This document shows positions 37,099 to 64,000 of a stretch of DNA of 64,000 nt, piece after piece. This stretch comes from Sycon ciliatum (lineage: Eukaryota; Porifera; Calcarea; Leucosolenida; Sycettidae). A program made the translations under genes and the position numbers. The stretch's first letter is position 1. Every line of letters begins with the position of its first letter. The stretch covers positions 6,710,524 to 6,774,523 of the forward strand of contig NC_088647.1 of NCBI RefSeq assembly GCF_964019385.1, in the 5' to 3' direction. The notes under the pieces were generated by a model. That model ran no database searches. It was not told where the DNA came from and worked only from the letters and a program-made list of their open reading frames with translations.

Positions 37099-37296
37099 CA
37101 GTGGTGGCCAAAAGTGATGTCCGGCACCCAAAAATGGGTGAATGTTGAGTGAGATTGGTTATTCTGGCCTGGTGATTCTTTCAATGACTTGCAATGCGGT
37201 CTCCAATAGATTTTCGGGAAAAACCATGACGTCATATATGTCACGTGACCTATTACGTCACACAAATGGCTGCCACGTGCGGACATGACTTTTGGC
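37098..37296. mobile_element. Non-autonomous Tc1-like element, ~200 bp
   Basis: Left end CAGTGGTGGCCAAAAGTGAT plus GTCCGGC; right end contains GCGGACATGACTTTTGGCC. The same terminal sequences bound the unit at 44215-44413 beside the Tc1 pseudogene. The right outer end has decayed. Confidence 0.65.
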
Positions 37297-37399
37297 CAAA
37301 AAACGCACATGGTACCGTACAGGGAGTCGTCAAATACCGGGATCGGGAGTGGAAACGAGATGCGCGAGCGTGATCCATGCTCGCCTCGCGCTGCACGGC

Positions 37400-39636
37400 T
37401 GTTAGCTGCACTTGGATCGCGGCAACTTAGTTTTCTGCACGTGAACCATGAAAAATCAATGCATGCTCATGCATGTTCATGCATAACCAGTCAGCTGGCC
37501 TGCTCGCCCACGCATTTGACAGGTAACAATTCCATCAAATTTGAGATAGCTTCGTTCTAAGTCTCAAAACAGTTCTAAAGTCACCAAACCACGCTGGTAA
37601 TCGATGGCTATTCAATGTTAACATCTTCAGGAAGACTTCAGCCGTTTCCCTAGAGTTTGGGCATCGTTGCCGTTGTTTTTCACGGTGTTCTTCTTCCTCC
37701 TGTCTGGAGCTGCAATTGCATCCTGGAATTATTTGAAAGGTATTTCGTGCGGGCTATGGGGGGTTCCAACAGGCATAAACTGACATCGCTATAGGATAAC
37801 TGGTAACTTTCACCCTTCAAGGAGGTAGAGCAATGAGAATTTTTTTGTGGCGGTCGTCCAATTTTTGTGGCGGTCGTGGCTGTATTTGTGCACTTCCAAG
37901 GCTTTCATTCTGCTTGATACTACTCTCTACTGTATGGGAATCGTTGTTTAGGCACATGTAGCTGTCTTATTTGGTAGATCTGCTGTTTTCAATCACTTGG
38001 GACAATTTGTCTAGCCTATTTTGTCTTTCGTTCGTGCCATCTATCAGTTTTGTGGGGTGCCTTGACCTGTATTTGTGAAGTTCTCGAGTAAAGACCCTAA
38101 TTCTTGACTGGAGTCACGTCTTGAATTGAATTTGCTGGGCGAGCCCTCGTTCACGCAGTTGTCCTTATCGTAATAGTCAATATCTGCTTGCTGGACGGAC
38201 TAGCGGCTAGAACAGGGATGACCAAATGGTCCAAGTGTGTACTAGTACACGATTATTGTTTCCATCATCGTGAAATCAGCGTTGTGGAATTGCAGCCGTC
38301 TGCCTTTGGCACTGAGGACATGAGGAGAGTTGATTGTTACTTCTGCTCAGCAATGAAGCGATCATCAGCTCTCTTTGTTCTAATTATTGAGAGGACATAC
38401 CGGCATCGCAATCAAGTAAAGATTAGGCAAACCTCGCCTACCTCCAAAGAGAGTCGAAGATATTTTCTCCAAATGCAAAGGCGATCTTTGTGAGTTTGTG
38501 ACTTGCATTTGCGTGCATACATGAGCAGGTCACGGACGTCACGGCTGTTTCGCGTGATTCAAAAGGCAAGATGGCGTCCTTTTACACATTTTTGGTAAAA
38601 ACCCACCTTTTTAACGCCTTGGCGGTGCCCACCCGGTACCCAGAGATTACACGCAGTGCAAGGAAATATTTTTTTGCTTGGTGCCAAAAGAGCTACAGAG
38701 CTACAAAAAAAACATTGTCGAGTTGTTTGGAGTTCGTCTCGTTGTAGGCCAAGTCAAGTGGTTTTGAAGTGTAGTGTTCGCTGTCTTGACGTGGAGTTTC
38801 GATAAAAGATGAAGGCGACATCTGCCAGACCCAGTGACTCTTCGGTTTATGCCGTTCTTCGACACAACATCATTTTCGTGCAGGAACTATTGTTATTACT
38901 TCTACAATAATTATAGTAGTTCAAGTTCTAGTATTACGGATCATGTCACAGTGCATTGTCCTCTACTTGCCTGTGGACGAGGAACGTTGTGTAGTTCCTG
39001 CACGTGCTCAGCACCTGAACTGTACGTTCCTTTAGAGTTTAGTTCAGGATTCAGGGCTACCCGTAGATGTGTTGACGCATGCCACCTGGTGGCTGAATCA
39101 GTGCACGTGATTTTCAACCTGGCAGGAGGAAGCAAAGAATTTTCATGGACACTCGCTTGAGTATTTTGACAAGTCCCCCCCCCCCCCCCTTTCTGGTGCT
39201 GTTCTGTTGGCACACTGCATCTGCATGGCGGGCCTGGGACAGGCATGCTCCCATGCAGCTGCTGTACTATTCTGGCTGGATTCTGATATGAGATCACAAG
39301 GCTAGCACAGCAGGATCTGCACAGCAGGATCTGCACAGCAGGATCTGCACAGTGGCTGAACATCAGCAGTAAAGAAGGTGCAGTATAAGAAGTAGTAAAT
39401 TCGATTTCAGTGGTGCAGAACAGTTTTGATTTCAAATTGCATCGCTGCATTGTATTTTGACTTTTGTCTCATGTTTGAAGTAATTAGTTACAGTTTTGCT
39501 GTTCAAATGATTTCTGAATGTATCAGAGTGATAATGTTGACCTACCTATGGCCCGCCACCACCCGCGCTGATGTTGTGAGCGACAAAACAGTTTACTTCT
39601 CCATAGGTAGCTAGATTTGGGAATTTTCCCTTGGCT
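37400..39636. other. No recognised gene inside the 5.6-kb element
   Basis: A 101-codon plus frame at 38188-38493 is unrecognised. C run at 39176-39190. AT-rich loop about 38890-38930. Confidence 0.35.
39303..39352. repeat. 14-bp tandem repeat, 3 copies
   Basis: Unit cagcaggatctgca. Confidence 0.88.
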
Positions 39637-40353
39637 TTAATACTGCAATTGTTGTGCATTATAAATTAAGCACTGGTGTGTCGGCAGTGTGGTTGTTAGG
39701 TACTGCACGACCAAGACCTTTAGACGGTCAACATCTTTGTTTGTGTTCTGCAGGCCAGAGCGAAGGAGGTTGAATTTGTGGTGTATTAATTCACCTCCTT
39801 CCTCTCCAAGAGTACATACATGCGAAGGCGTGGCTCGCCCGAACAGCGTGGCTTCGTCAATATCGACACCCAACAAACTCTCCCCGGTGTTTTGGCTCTT
39901 GTTATCCACCGAGCACGCCCCCTTAAGATTCTTCTCCTGCTTTGGTCTACCTCCCTTTCTTGCACTCTCAATCCACCCACATACAATTTATCATCTGTGT
40001 GCGGCATCCAGGCTAGTACATTTGGCAGAGCCTTACTACAGCCACCACCACCACTATCCCCTCCCTTAATATCACCACCAACATCACACGGTGTTTCACT
40101 TTCTGCTGACTTCTGGATAAATAGTAAGCATGCCCTACAGAAATGTGTGGGGTGGACACCACTTTCATCTTTTTCTACCTTGATACCTAGAACATTGAAG
40201 ATCTGCAATGCATAATCTTTCACTAGATAAAATTAATAGAGGGCTCCAAGACTTCCGACCACTCCGATGGCTGGGCAGTTTACATCCACCCAAGCGACAC
40301 AACATACCCACATGCTCAAGGTGAAAATTCAAATTTTTGAAATCAGAGCTCAT
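39637..40353 (-). pseudogene. RAG1 N-terminal-like zinc-region protein, frameshifted
   Basis: From ATG 40353 the minus strand encodes HLEHVGMLCRLGGCKL in one frame. It shifts near 40225 to IFNVLGIKVEKDESGVHPTH, FCRACLLFIQ and LAWMPHTDDKL, then shifts back near 39965 to KGGRPKQEKN and a tail ending at 39637. The spacing of F-x-I-x-V, HPT-x-FC-x2-C and W-x-PHT resembles the non-core region of RAG1 before its RING (F-I-V, HPTEFCHNC, W-PHT). The later CxxC pair of that region is not intact. The first shift could instead be an intron, since tattaattttatctag before TGAAAGATT is a good acceptor. No RAG1 catalytic core. Possible function: zinc and DNA or protein binding; unknown here. It lies inside the 5.6-kb CAGGGAGT element. 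Confidence 0.45.
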
Positions 40354-42957
40354 TGTTCAGCCATAAGAGACGTCAGAAAGAACACCATGCACACAAAACT
40401 ACCCTACAGATCACAATGACACTAACGTATTTTGTAGATGAAGGTTTCCGCTATACAAATAAACTTCCCTCGCCGCCACCAAAACTTCCCCAACTAGCTA
40501 CCCAGGGCAGTTTCCCTGGGCTACGTACAGCAAAAGACACGCTCAAAAAGGAGTAAGAAATCGACAAGAAACGCTTGAAAAGTCGCTCGCTCGAAGAAAG
40601 AAGCACTCGTTTTTTACACGCGATTGTACTACAGCTACTGTACTCTCACACGAGGCTATTTTTGTTGTTTTCAGTGTCTCAGGCTCCGCTCGGTGAGGCC
40701 GAGAAGCCGCGTGTAGAGAGCTGGCCCTGAGAAAATTCTCAGCCCTTGAGTACGCTTGAGTACGGGAAAATCCCCTACTTCGGTGACTGCTGGCCTGGCC
40801 TCGAACCCGAGATGCTGTGCACGGATTTTTGCAGTCTGAATCAGCCGTGGGACCACGGCACGTGCGCGGTTACCATGCCATCTCGAACCGACGCCATCTT
40901 TCTAAGTAGTTGCCGCTTCTTGACAGCCGTGGCTGGAGCACGCCGATTTTTTTCAAATAATCTTTTTTGTGCCACATTCACCAATTCCGCGGGATTTTCA
41001 AAATGTCAAAATTTATTTTGGTTCTTCCTGCAAGCGGAGCAGTTTAGACGTCTCTATACATAAACCTTCTCGTCAGATTTCCGCTTCCCTTTTGTAGTAT
41101 TATCACTCTTCGTCGTGGATTCGTCGGCAGTGCATGGTCATGCTGGACAGGGAGATATCGGTAGCCATTTTACGGCTGATGTTGTAGGAACTTGGGCGAG
41201 AGGTGAGTAAAAACCAAGCTTTATCGAGTGAATACTTCTATCACTGAATAGCTTTGTTTTGGTTTGTTACACACGCATGCTGCATGTACAGAGCATTCGA
41301 TTTATCAACCTGCAGTCAAGTACAGACCCAGGGAAGCTTCTCTTTTACTTGCCCAATGATCGTGCATAACATTTTATGTGAAACTCGTAAAAAGAAATGC
41401 AATGGTAGATTTAAGAAACTATGTGATGGTCAGGAATCAGGATACACATGGCATTCTCTACCTGGATGAATACTTGTGACAATTTTAATATAGAAATACT
41501 GCGCTGTTTTCCGTGTGCGTTTTGTCCAGACCTGGAGACCACATCAGCTGTGTTTTCAAGTTTAATTTGCGGTACAGTAGTGGCAAGAAAGCTGTCCATC
41601 ATGCCAGCATCATCCGCAGCAGCAACAGCAGCAGCACCCCAGCCCACCGCCATAGTCAACTGCACTGCAGAGACACCTAAAAGATACAATGGTGGTTGGT
41701 GTGTTGTTGCGGTGAGAAGAGAACTGGAAGCTAGCAGAAAGCCTGAGTTAACTAGCCTCAAGCCGGTGTTGGCGACTTTCGGCCATGAAATTCTGGCCAA
41801 CATGTCTCCGAATCTACCAAACTTTGAAAAGATAATTGAATCTGAGACACATGAGCATCCACCGTGTGTGTGCATGCACAGTGTGGGCATGTCAGTATGT
41901 GTGTGTGTATGTGTGTGTGCTGCCAAAGATGGCTCTCTCGTCGTGCCGATTGAATATGGTCCCTAATCTCTTGGCAGACTGCCGACTTTCTGCTGTCGCT
42001 TCCATGTTGTCGGTCCCGCAAGGGGACAGGTGACCGTAATGGCAGTGTTTACCAGGACCAGGTGTGTGTGTATGTGTGTGCGCATGCATGCATGCATTCC
42101 AGTGTGTGAATGTGCGTGCATGCGCAGTTCGTGCATGCCGTGTGTGTGCATGTGCAGTTTGTGCATGCCAATGAGTGCGTGCGCACCCGTATATTGGTGC
42201 TTGCATGTACGCATGCGTAACTGCTGACACCCAAAGTTGGCAAAGAGAAGCGAGACAGAAAGAGAGAGGGATTTAGAACAGTTTAATTCGGTGTGCATTG
42301 TCAATTCTGTGATACTCGCCACAATCGGCCAAATCTGTAATTGGATTCTCAGTGTTGGTGGTGCATATACGTTGTCATGCTTCCTCTTGACATGAGACAT
42401 ACTGAAAGCGGTGATGTTCTCTTACACTGAAGAAGAAAATAAGAGAAATTCCTTGACTTTATAATAATGTGGTCGTCATTAAAAAACAATAATGTTTTAG
42501 AAACAAAGGGTCCCTCAAAAAGTCAGTGGCATATCATCTTACACCGAGAAAATTCACAGGTAGCACCTATATGGAAAGGACAATGGTTACGAGAAGTTTT
42601 TTCGTGGGTCGAACCAAGTGGCTTTGATTACTGAGGCTGAGCTATTTTCCTCGATAAATTACATCAAAAGTCACGTCACTATCCGCGCGTGAATCGGGCC
42701 TCTAGTCATACATCGCAACACTGCGATAACGCCTACCGATAAATTAGGTGTCCTCCTACTAGTAAACGAGCAGACCACTGCAAATATCTCTGTATACACG
42801 TTCTGATGGACGCTTTCTCCCAAAAAATACTCAAGGCTACTCTAAATTGCATTTGACGACGCTGAGGTACTCAAGGCACTGCAAAAATTTTGCGCGAGGC
42901 GAGCATGGATAATCAAGATTAACGGCGTTTCCACTCCCGGTATTTGACGACTCCCTG
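40354..42957. other. Right part of the 5.6-kb element; no confirmed gene
   Basis: A minus-strand sequence at about 40800-40870 has B-box-like GGGTTCGAGGCC and may be a SINE. Overlapping frames on both strands at 41411-41966 (about 170 codons each) have no domain. A short ATG frame at 41929 ends at a possible donor GACAG|GTGACC. GT-rich patches at 41885-41920 and 42060-42200. Confidence 0.35.
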
Positions 42958-43083
42958 GTACCGTAGTACCGTACTTTTTGACAGGCCATGCATGCCTGGA
43001 ATTTGAAATCTAGCAAACACAGTGCTTCAGCCAGGAGTCGTCCTGGCGTGAATTTGTCACCGAGAGATTTCGTTTTGACCCCA

Positions 43084-44168
43084 ATGGCTGGCAGGAAAGA
43101 GCTCTATGCTAGCACGAAGCTGGCCATTGTAAAGCTGAGTCAGAATGGTGAAAAATTTAGTTAGATTGCCAGGATTTTGGACCTGAACGAGCGTACGTGC
43201 CGTAGAGTCATTGCCAAACATCATGTCTATGGACGTGTTGAAAACTAGAAGTGTTCTGGCCGGCCCAGGGTGACCAGGGCCAGCTACGACCATCATCTAA
43301 AGATACTCCATATGGCAGATAGATTCAAAACCAGCCCGAAACTGAGAGCTGAGACGACCAAGCAGACGGATTCACGGGTGTCTGGACGAAAGGTGCGCAG
43401 GAGGCTGCAGAACGCAGGACAGAAGGGCTGCATCGCAGTGAAAAAGCCTTTCATGTAGGCCAAAAATTTGAAAAAACGACTAAAGTTTGACCAGGCCCAC
43501 AGGAACTGGACAGTGGCAGATTGGAGTCATGTACTGTGGACTGATGAGTCAAAATTCAACTTCCACGCCTCTGATGGAGTGAGGTTTGTTCGCAGGAAGC
43601 CTGGAGAACGACACAGCCTGTATTGTTTGCGTGGTACTGTGAAGCATGGAGATGGAGATATCATGTATGGGGATGCATGTCGGCGACGCGCGTTGGACGG
43701 CTTTTCAAGGTCGAGGGCATCATGACAGCCAACCAATACATGGGCATTCTGCAAAATGTCATGCTGCCGTCCATGACTGACCATTTTGCTGATGAACAGG
43801 CTATTTTTCAGCAGGGCAATGACCCCAAACATACTGCCAAGGCACCCAAAGCATGGCGCGCGACGCAAGATTTGACGGTGATGGAGTGGCCACCACAGTC
43901 ACCAGATTTGAATCCCATCGAGAATCTATGGAAAATGCTCAGCCAACACCGCCAGGGCAGCAGGAGGGCAATAAACGATGGGGAGCTCTTCACTGAGTGC
44001 AAGCAGGCATGATATTCAATTTCACTGGATATCTGCCGCCGCCTCGTCGAATGGATGCCGCGCCGCATGGCGGCTATGATCAAGAACAAAAGAGGCCCTG
44101 TGAATGTGTACAGGCTGACTCCAGAGAGTCTGGCCTTGGTTCTGTGGGGATTAGAACAGTTTAGATGA
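43084..44168 (+). pseudogene. Tc1-like transposase, inactivated
   Basis: Reads MAGRKELYASTKLAIVKLS, then helix-turn-helix-like IARILDLNERTCRRVIAKH, DDE-domain blocks HVLWTDESKFNF, NDPKHTAKAPKAW, WPPQSPDLNPIENLW, and ends LALVLWGLEQFR. In-frame stops occur after GEKFS, GRVEN, KPFM and CKQA, with a frameshift near 43680. The second catalytic Asp is Gly (QQGNDPKH for QQDNDPKH). Confidence 0.88.
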
Positions 44169-44214
44169 GAAATAGTGCACTCTACGCTGCCTATTGTAGA
44201 TTGTGCAATATTGG

Positions 44215-44413
44215 CCAAAAGTGATGTCCGGCCGCACATTGCCATACTTAGGGATAGGGACACAGAAAATATACTTTTGTGAAATATTTTTGAATATTCT
44301 CCTCTAGACTTTGTATCTGCTCTAGAAAATGACAGGTGTACAGCTTGTTGTGCCATTTTGTTGAATATGACCGAGAAATCCACCTGCGGACAAGACTTTT
44401 GGCCACCACTGTA
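44215..44413. mobile_element. Right terminal unit of the Tc1-like element
   Basis: Inner TTGGCCAAAAGTGATGTCCG and outer complement of CAGTGGTGGCCAAAAGTC face each other about 200 bp apart, then TA. The matching left end is missing upstream of 43084. Confidence 0.65.
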
Positions 44414-45013
44414 CATGTAGGAGTCCAACGACGCCAAGGTGATTTCTGAGCATACCTTCCTCACAACACTCTGTCTCCCTAAACTGGGTGTGTTTTTCAA
44501 CAGAATTGTTTAGCCGGTGGCCGCGGACTTCCTCCCATCAATCTTTCTCTGCTCGGTCCCCTGGTAGAATCCATGCCTGCTGAAATTCTGGTTCAAGCAC
44601 ACTGTAGCTTTTACCTGCCCTGACTACCTGCTACTGCAAACATGTACTTCGAAGTACACCGTATATGTTTAGCTACAGTACATAGTACTCATCACCTTTC
44701 TTGGCCTGAAACGACCTTCTTCCTCTGTCAGTCGGTGATCTCACTGCCTGAGTACATACCTATGTGACTATCGTTCTGCAGTACTTGCCTATTTGCGTGT
44801 TTCCACTGATCATCTACCCCAAATCATCACTGACTCCTAGTAATGGTAATACACTTTTAATTAAATGTCTTTTGTGCAGTTGTATAGCCGGTGGTGCATC
44901 GAAAAGTGACCTTTTTAGTTGGCTGAATTTCAAGTGAGATAGATAGAGAGGAATTAAGGGAGAAACAGAGAGACTCGAAAACAGATGGGGGGGGGGGAAA
45001 GAGCCTCGGAGAA

Positions 45014-45047
<34 letters not shown>

Positions 45048-46224
45048 GGTTGGTTGGTTGGTTTTTATTTCACTTCGCACATTCAAACGGGATGACGACC
45101 CAATAAAATGACGGCGAAGGCTTAGCCTAGAAGTGGCTATGGAAGAACATAGTAAAAGCTATGGAAGCACATAGTAAGAGAATAGGATACTAATAACTGC
45201 GAGTAAACGGGGGGGGGGGGGGGGAGAATACGATGTATCTGTGATACTACGTGAGGATTACTGAACTGCACGGGGGGGGGGGGGGGGGGGGGAGAGACAG
45301 GGACAGAGATAGAGAGATCAAGGCTGTATCAGCGTCAAGTCATTGTTATCTCCTCGCTACAGCACAAACATGATAATTATTGTCATCATAATTATACATG
45401 TAGGACTCTCAAAGCACAATTCCATTTCTATTTTATTTATACAAAGAGAATCTCGGTGCCTGGATACGGTAGGTTGTGACAGGGAGTACAATGTGCATGT
45501 CATGTACAGTAGTACTGCACGTGATGTATGTGACTAAATGCACACGTACATGTACATGTACAGTGTACATGACAATAGTCATGGGCATTTATGATTTACA
45601 TGTAGATGGGAAAAGTTCATCCAATGGCCAAGTTTACTAGCCGCGGCGCTGCTACTTTTTTATTTTTTATTTTTTAATAATTCTACCAAGCATCAGAGGT
45701 ACATTTACAGCGTACATAATCATTGTAGATGAGATCTCCAGTCAATCCTCCACATCTACATCAAGACTGACCGCATGCTTCAGACATTGTGTCACTATGG
45801 CTATGCAAATATGGTATGGTAGGTCGCATCACGTAACTCATTGCATGTGACACTGATAGCCAGTACTGAGTGGGTGCCATCACAGTCAGTATCGCTTCAC
45901 CACTCAGTCATTGACCACGACCAACGACATGGGACAGCATTTTCGTCAATTTCCCGAATTTCCGAATCATTTCTGGGTCGAATAACTCACCCAGGCCAGG
46001 GACCCTGCTGCTTGAACGGAGCTGGTTTAGTGTAGCGGTGGTGAAGAGTTCCCGACAATATTCAACGCTGAAGTTTAGCGTCTGAACTGGTCAACCCTAA
46101 CTGGTATGCAGGGAGTCGAGCTAATCGGAGAAGAAGAAGTGAAGCAGAGAACAGAGCGGCCTGACTAGAGGAAGGGGTTCTTCGAGGACGCCCAAGCAAG
46201 GTGGAGAAGGCGTTCGTGTGCGGC
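44414..46224. other. Intergenic; G runs and simple repeats
   Basis: G runs at 44987, 45039-45050, 45209-45224 and 45271-45291, (GA)n at 45012-45038, tacatgta at 45545-45562. A CAGGGAGT half-site sits at 45479. The last ~100 bp would be the FE65-like 5' UTR if the start exon is right. Confidence 0.4.
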
Positions 46225-62025
<15,801 letters not shown>

Positions 62026-64000
62026 GTGAGTCTTGTTGCTGGTGTATATGTGTAACAGGGTTCTAGCGTGGACAGAAGGTGGTGGTGGTAGGGGTGTGGG
62101 GAAACAAACAGTGTACCTCTTTTTCTTTTCTTTTTCACGTTCCACTATTGCCTTGTCACACAAAATTCGACGAGCACCCAGAACGATTGATTTGTGACCG
62201 CATTCTCGTTGAGTGACCTGAATATATATATTTTTTAAATGAGCAGAGTGGTGCGCTATCAAGAGTAGGGAGCACACCATCAGAGTAAGGGGCATTGCCC
62301 CCCCCCCCCCCCCTTTGGCTAGAACCTTGTGTATTTATGTTGTTGTAGTGGTAGTTCGATGCTACCTTGTCTTTCATATCTGTAATGATTGACACTGAAT
62401 CGTAAGTGTGATGGCAACCCGTGAAATGATGGCAATGCTTGGCCTAGAAATTGGCAAGCTAAAGTAAAGATAAGGAGCCGTCCGTAAAATTCAAATAAAA
62501 AAGGAAACCCGGAAAGTGGAAAGTTGGAACTGCTTGTCGGCCGCTAAAGCGGCAGGCAGGCTTTGAGATTTTCAGCACACTCCTCATGGCAAGCTTGCAG
62601 AGGTAGGGTTACAGGCTAGGTTGGAGCACCATTGGGTTAGCTTTGAACTCCAGCATGTAAACACTGCATGCCTAGCTTCAAGCTACAACACTGCATTCCA
62701 TAATAATCATTTCATTTGACAATCGGGTGGGACCAAAATGCAGGGCTACTGCCACCTGCTATCTTGAATTAGTAGCAGCTAGAGACAGTCATCCAAGTAG
62801 CCCTTTATGCAGGAGGCCTTCCTTAATTTAATAAAAGGGTTTTGAAGTGTTCACCCCATCACTTGGCGTCAGGCTCCATTGTGTCGTATGACCTGTGTTC
62901 CCTCCACTAGTGCACTGTTAACATGTTGCCTCTGATTACTTATTGCTACTTCAAAGTTCAATGCTGATTATTGGTCACAGCTAACTTACTTGTGCAAGCA
63001 TGTCCTTTCACTCACTGGATACTGCACTGCACTGCACTGGTACACTGTACTAGTTGTTGTGGCTGTGCATGTGGGTGTGAGTGTGTTTGCACTGAAATGC
63101 CCAAAGGTAAGTACCCGGGATATTTCAGCCTAGTGTTGGCATCTGTCTGGCTCCGTGAGCCACTAGAATTCTGATATTCCGTCATTCACATTCACGACAC
63201 ATGCGATCATGAATGACGTATCAGGCAGCTCTGGAGTACTCAGTGGAGCTCTGCAGGAGTTTTCGAAAGGGAGAGGCTTTGGCAATGGTGTTTTCAAGTG
63301 CGTGTGGACAGACTTGTTTGAGTGTGGTACAATCATTGTATCCGGCCTGGCACTCAGTTACATCTGCTGGACCTAGTCAGCTAGTGCATGTTCCAAAGCC
63401 ATGTACATGTACTTACAAAAAAAATTAGTTTTAGTCGTGATACATACCACCAGACAGTGGCACCATGTAGCACCAGTTGTCGTGTTACTGTTAGGGTTCA
63501 ACCTTCTTTTCACATACATGTACGGATGTACCGATGTATTGGGTTAGAAAAGTTGCCTGACGATTGAAAGACTCAAGAAACTCGGAGTAGCAACGGATTG
63601 TGTTTTCTTGGGGAGGACCGCTTCCAGTTCCATTGTGTACTAGCTCCAGTGCACCCCATGCCCAGCGCTGTTGAGCCCTCTTTGCGGTGGACTGGACCAC
63701 TTCCCCCTGTGTACCAATGTACTAGTATTAGATAGATAGGCCGTGTTTGACAAGCTGTCAACGGGATCACCAACACCAGTGGCAATTATGTGGTAGTGCT
63801 TCTGCTATGCGTGATCAAGGTGATGCGCTACCAGATATGCACCTGAGAGATAACAATAATGATCACAATAATTATGTATAGAAACATAGGGCCTAGGGGA
63901 GGAGATATAAAAAAAAAAGAAAAGAAAAGGGGGGGGGGTGGGAGTATACAAAGAGTATGATGAACACTACGTCCACAACACAAAACATTAGTAAAGCAGG
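62026..64000 (+). other. Intron of the FE65-like gene to the window end
   Basis: C run at 62298-62315, T-rich 62120-62140, A/G homopolymers at 63911-63940. No exon with PTB character found on the plus strand. Confidence 0.45.

Larger units (their letters stand above)
37320..42957. mobile_element. Candidate 5.6-kb hAT-type element with CAGGGAGT ends
   Basis: Left end CAGGGAGTCGTCAAATACCG with gtggaaacg and atccatgctcgcctcgcgc within 85 bp. The right end, reverse-complemented, carries the same blocks in the same order. Both ends are flanked by GTACCGTA (37312-37319 and 42958-42965), an 8/8 duplication. Inside lie the RAG1-N-like ORF, SINE-like and simple repeats, and frames with no known domain. 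No hAT transposase seen. The 3' duplication lies in a local tandem of gtaccgta, so chance is not fully excluded. Confidence 0.5.

Noticed and set aside
41411-41966. Gene on either strand (about 170-codon frames)
   Set aside because: Frames overlap on both strands, end in GT repeats, and show no domain or convincing splice partners.
37098-44413. One 7.3-kb composite Tc1 element using both CAGTGGTGGCC ends
   Set aside because: Internal sequences of the two 200-bp end units are not similar and the 8-bp duplicated CAGGGAGT element lies between them. Two separate Tc1-derived pieces are simpler.
45271-45291. G-quadruplex regulatory element
   Set aside because: Homopolymer G runs of this kind are frequent in the window and sit beside no supported promoter.

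Overview
The window is nuclear DNA of an animal: genes are split by GT-AG introns, there are CARD-NACHT-LRR, LUBAC-subunit-like and FE65-like proteins, and the gaps are packed with small inverted-repeat transposons, microsatellites and minisatellites. Many short introns-in-large-introns, an NLR immune receptor in one large exon, and abundant tacatgta-type repeats suit a marine invertebrate. I lean towards a sponge or another early-branching animal, but nothing in the sequence settles the phylum.

Layout. 1-5.2 kb: inverted and tandem repeats, including a perfect 163-bp inverted repeat (4105-4578). 5.3-5.6 kb: the last exon of an unidentified acidic protein. 6.6-12.2 kb: a 27-bp minisatellite, then an apparently intact Ty3/gypsy LTR retrotransposon with identical LTRs. 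12.5-18 kb: fold-back elements and a decayed LINE 3' end. 18.3-22.1 kb (+): a CARD-NACHT-LRR receptor. 24.7-31.6 kb (-): a SHARPIN/HOIL-1L-like gene whose seven recognisable exons join in phase (LUBAC-tethering helix, ubiquitin-like domain, poly-Gln linker, NZF zinc finger). It is convergent with the receptor gene. 34-37 kb: a 1.1-kb hAT-like element and a LINE fragment. 37.3-43.0 kb: a 5.6-kb segment bounded by ~80-bp inverted repeats and a perfect 8-bp duplication, carrying a frameshifted ORF that resembles the non-core N-terminal zinc region of RAG1. 43.1-44.4 kb: a dead Tc1 transposase. 46.2-62.0 kb and beyond (+): an FE65-like (APBB) adaptor with a Tyr/Pro-rich N-terminus, WW domain and first PTB domain. 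One of its introns holds about 2.3 kb of uninterrupted (ACT)n.

Functional links. In vertebrates NOD-type receptors signal through LUBAC, so a CARD-NLR beside a LUBAC-type adaptor is suggestive, but adjacency alone does not prove a joint pathway. The most unusual material is mobile: a family ending in CAGGGAGT with 8-bp duplications that includes 24-38-bp palindromic copies (one with an empty-site comparison in the same window), the 5.6-kb element that may carry the RAG1-N-like ORF, and the giant ACT array whose left edge shares 24 bp with the spacer of the 163-bp inverted-repeat element 54 kb away.

All calls were made by reading the sequence. Family assignments rest on remembered motif patterns, and exon borders on splice signals and phase.
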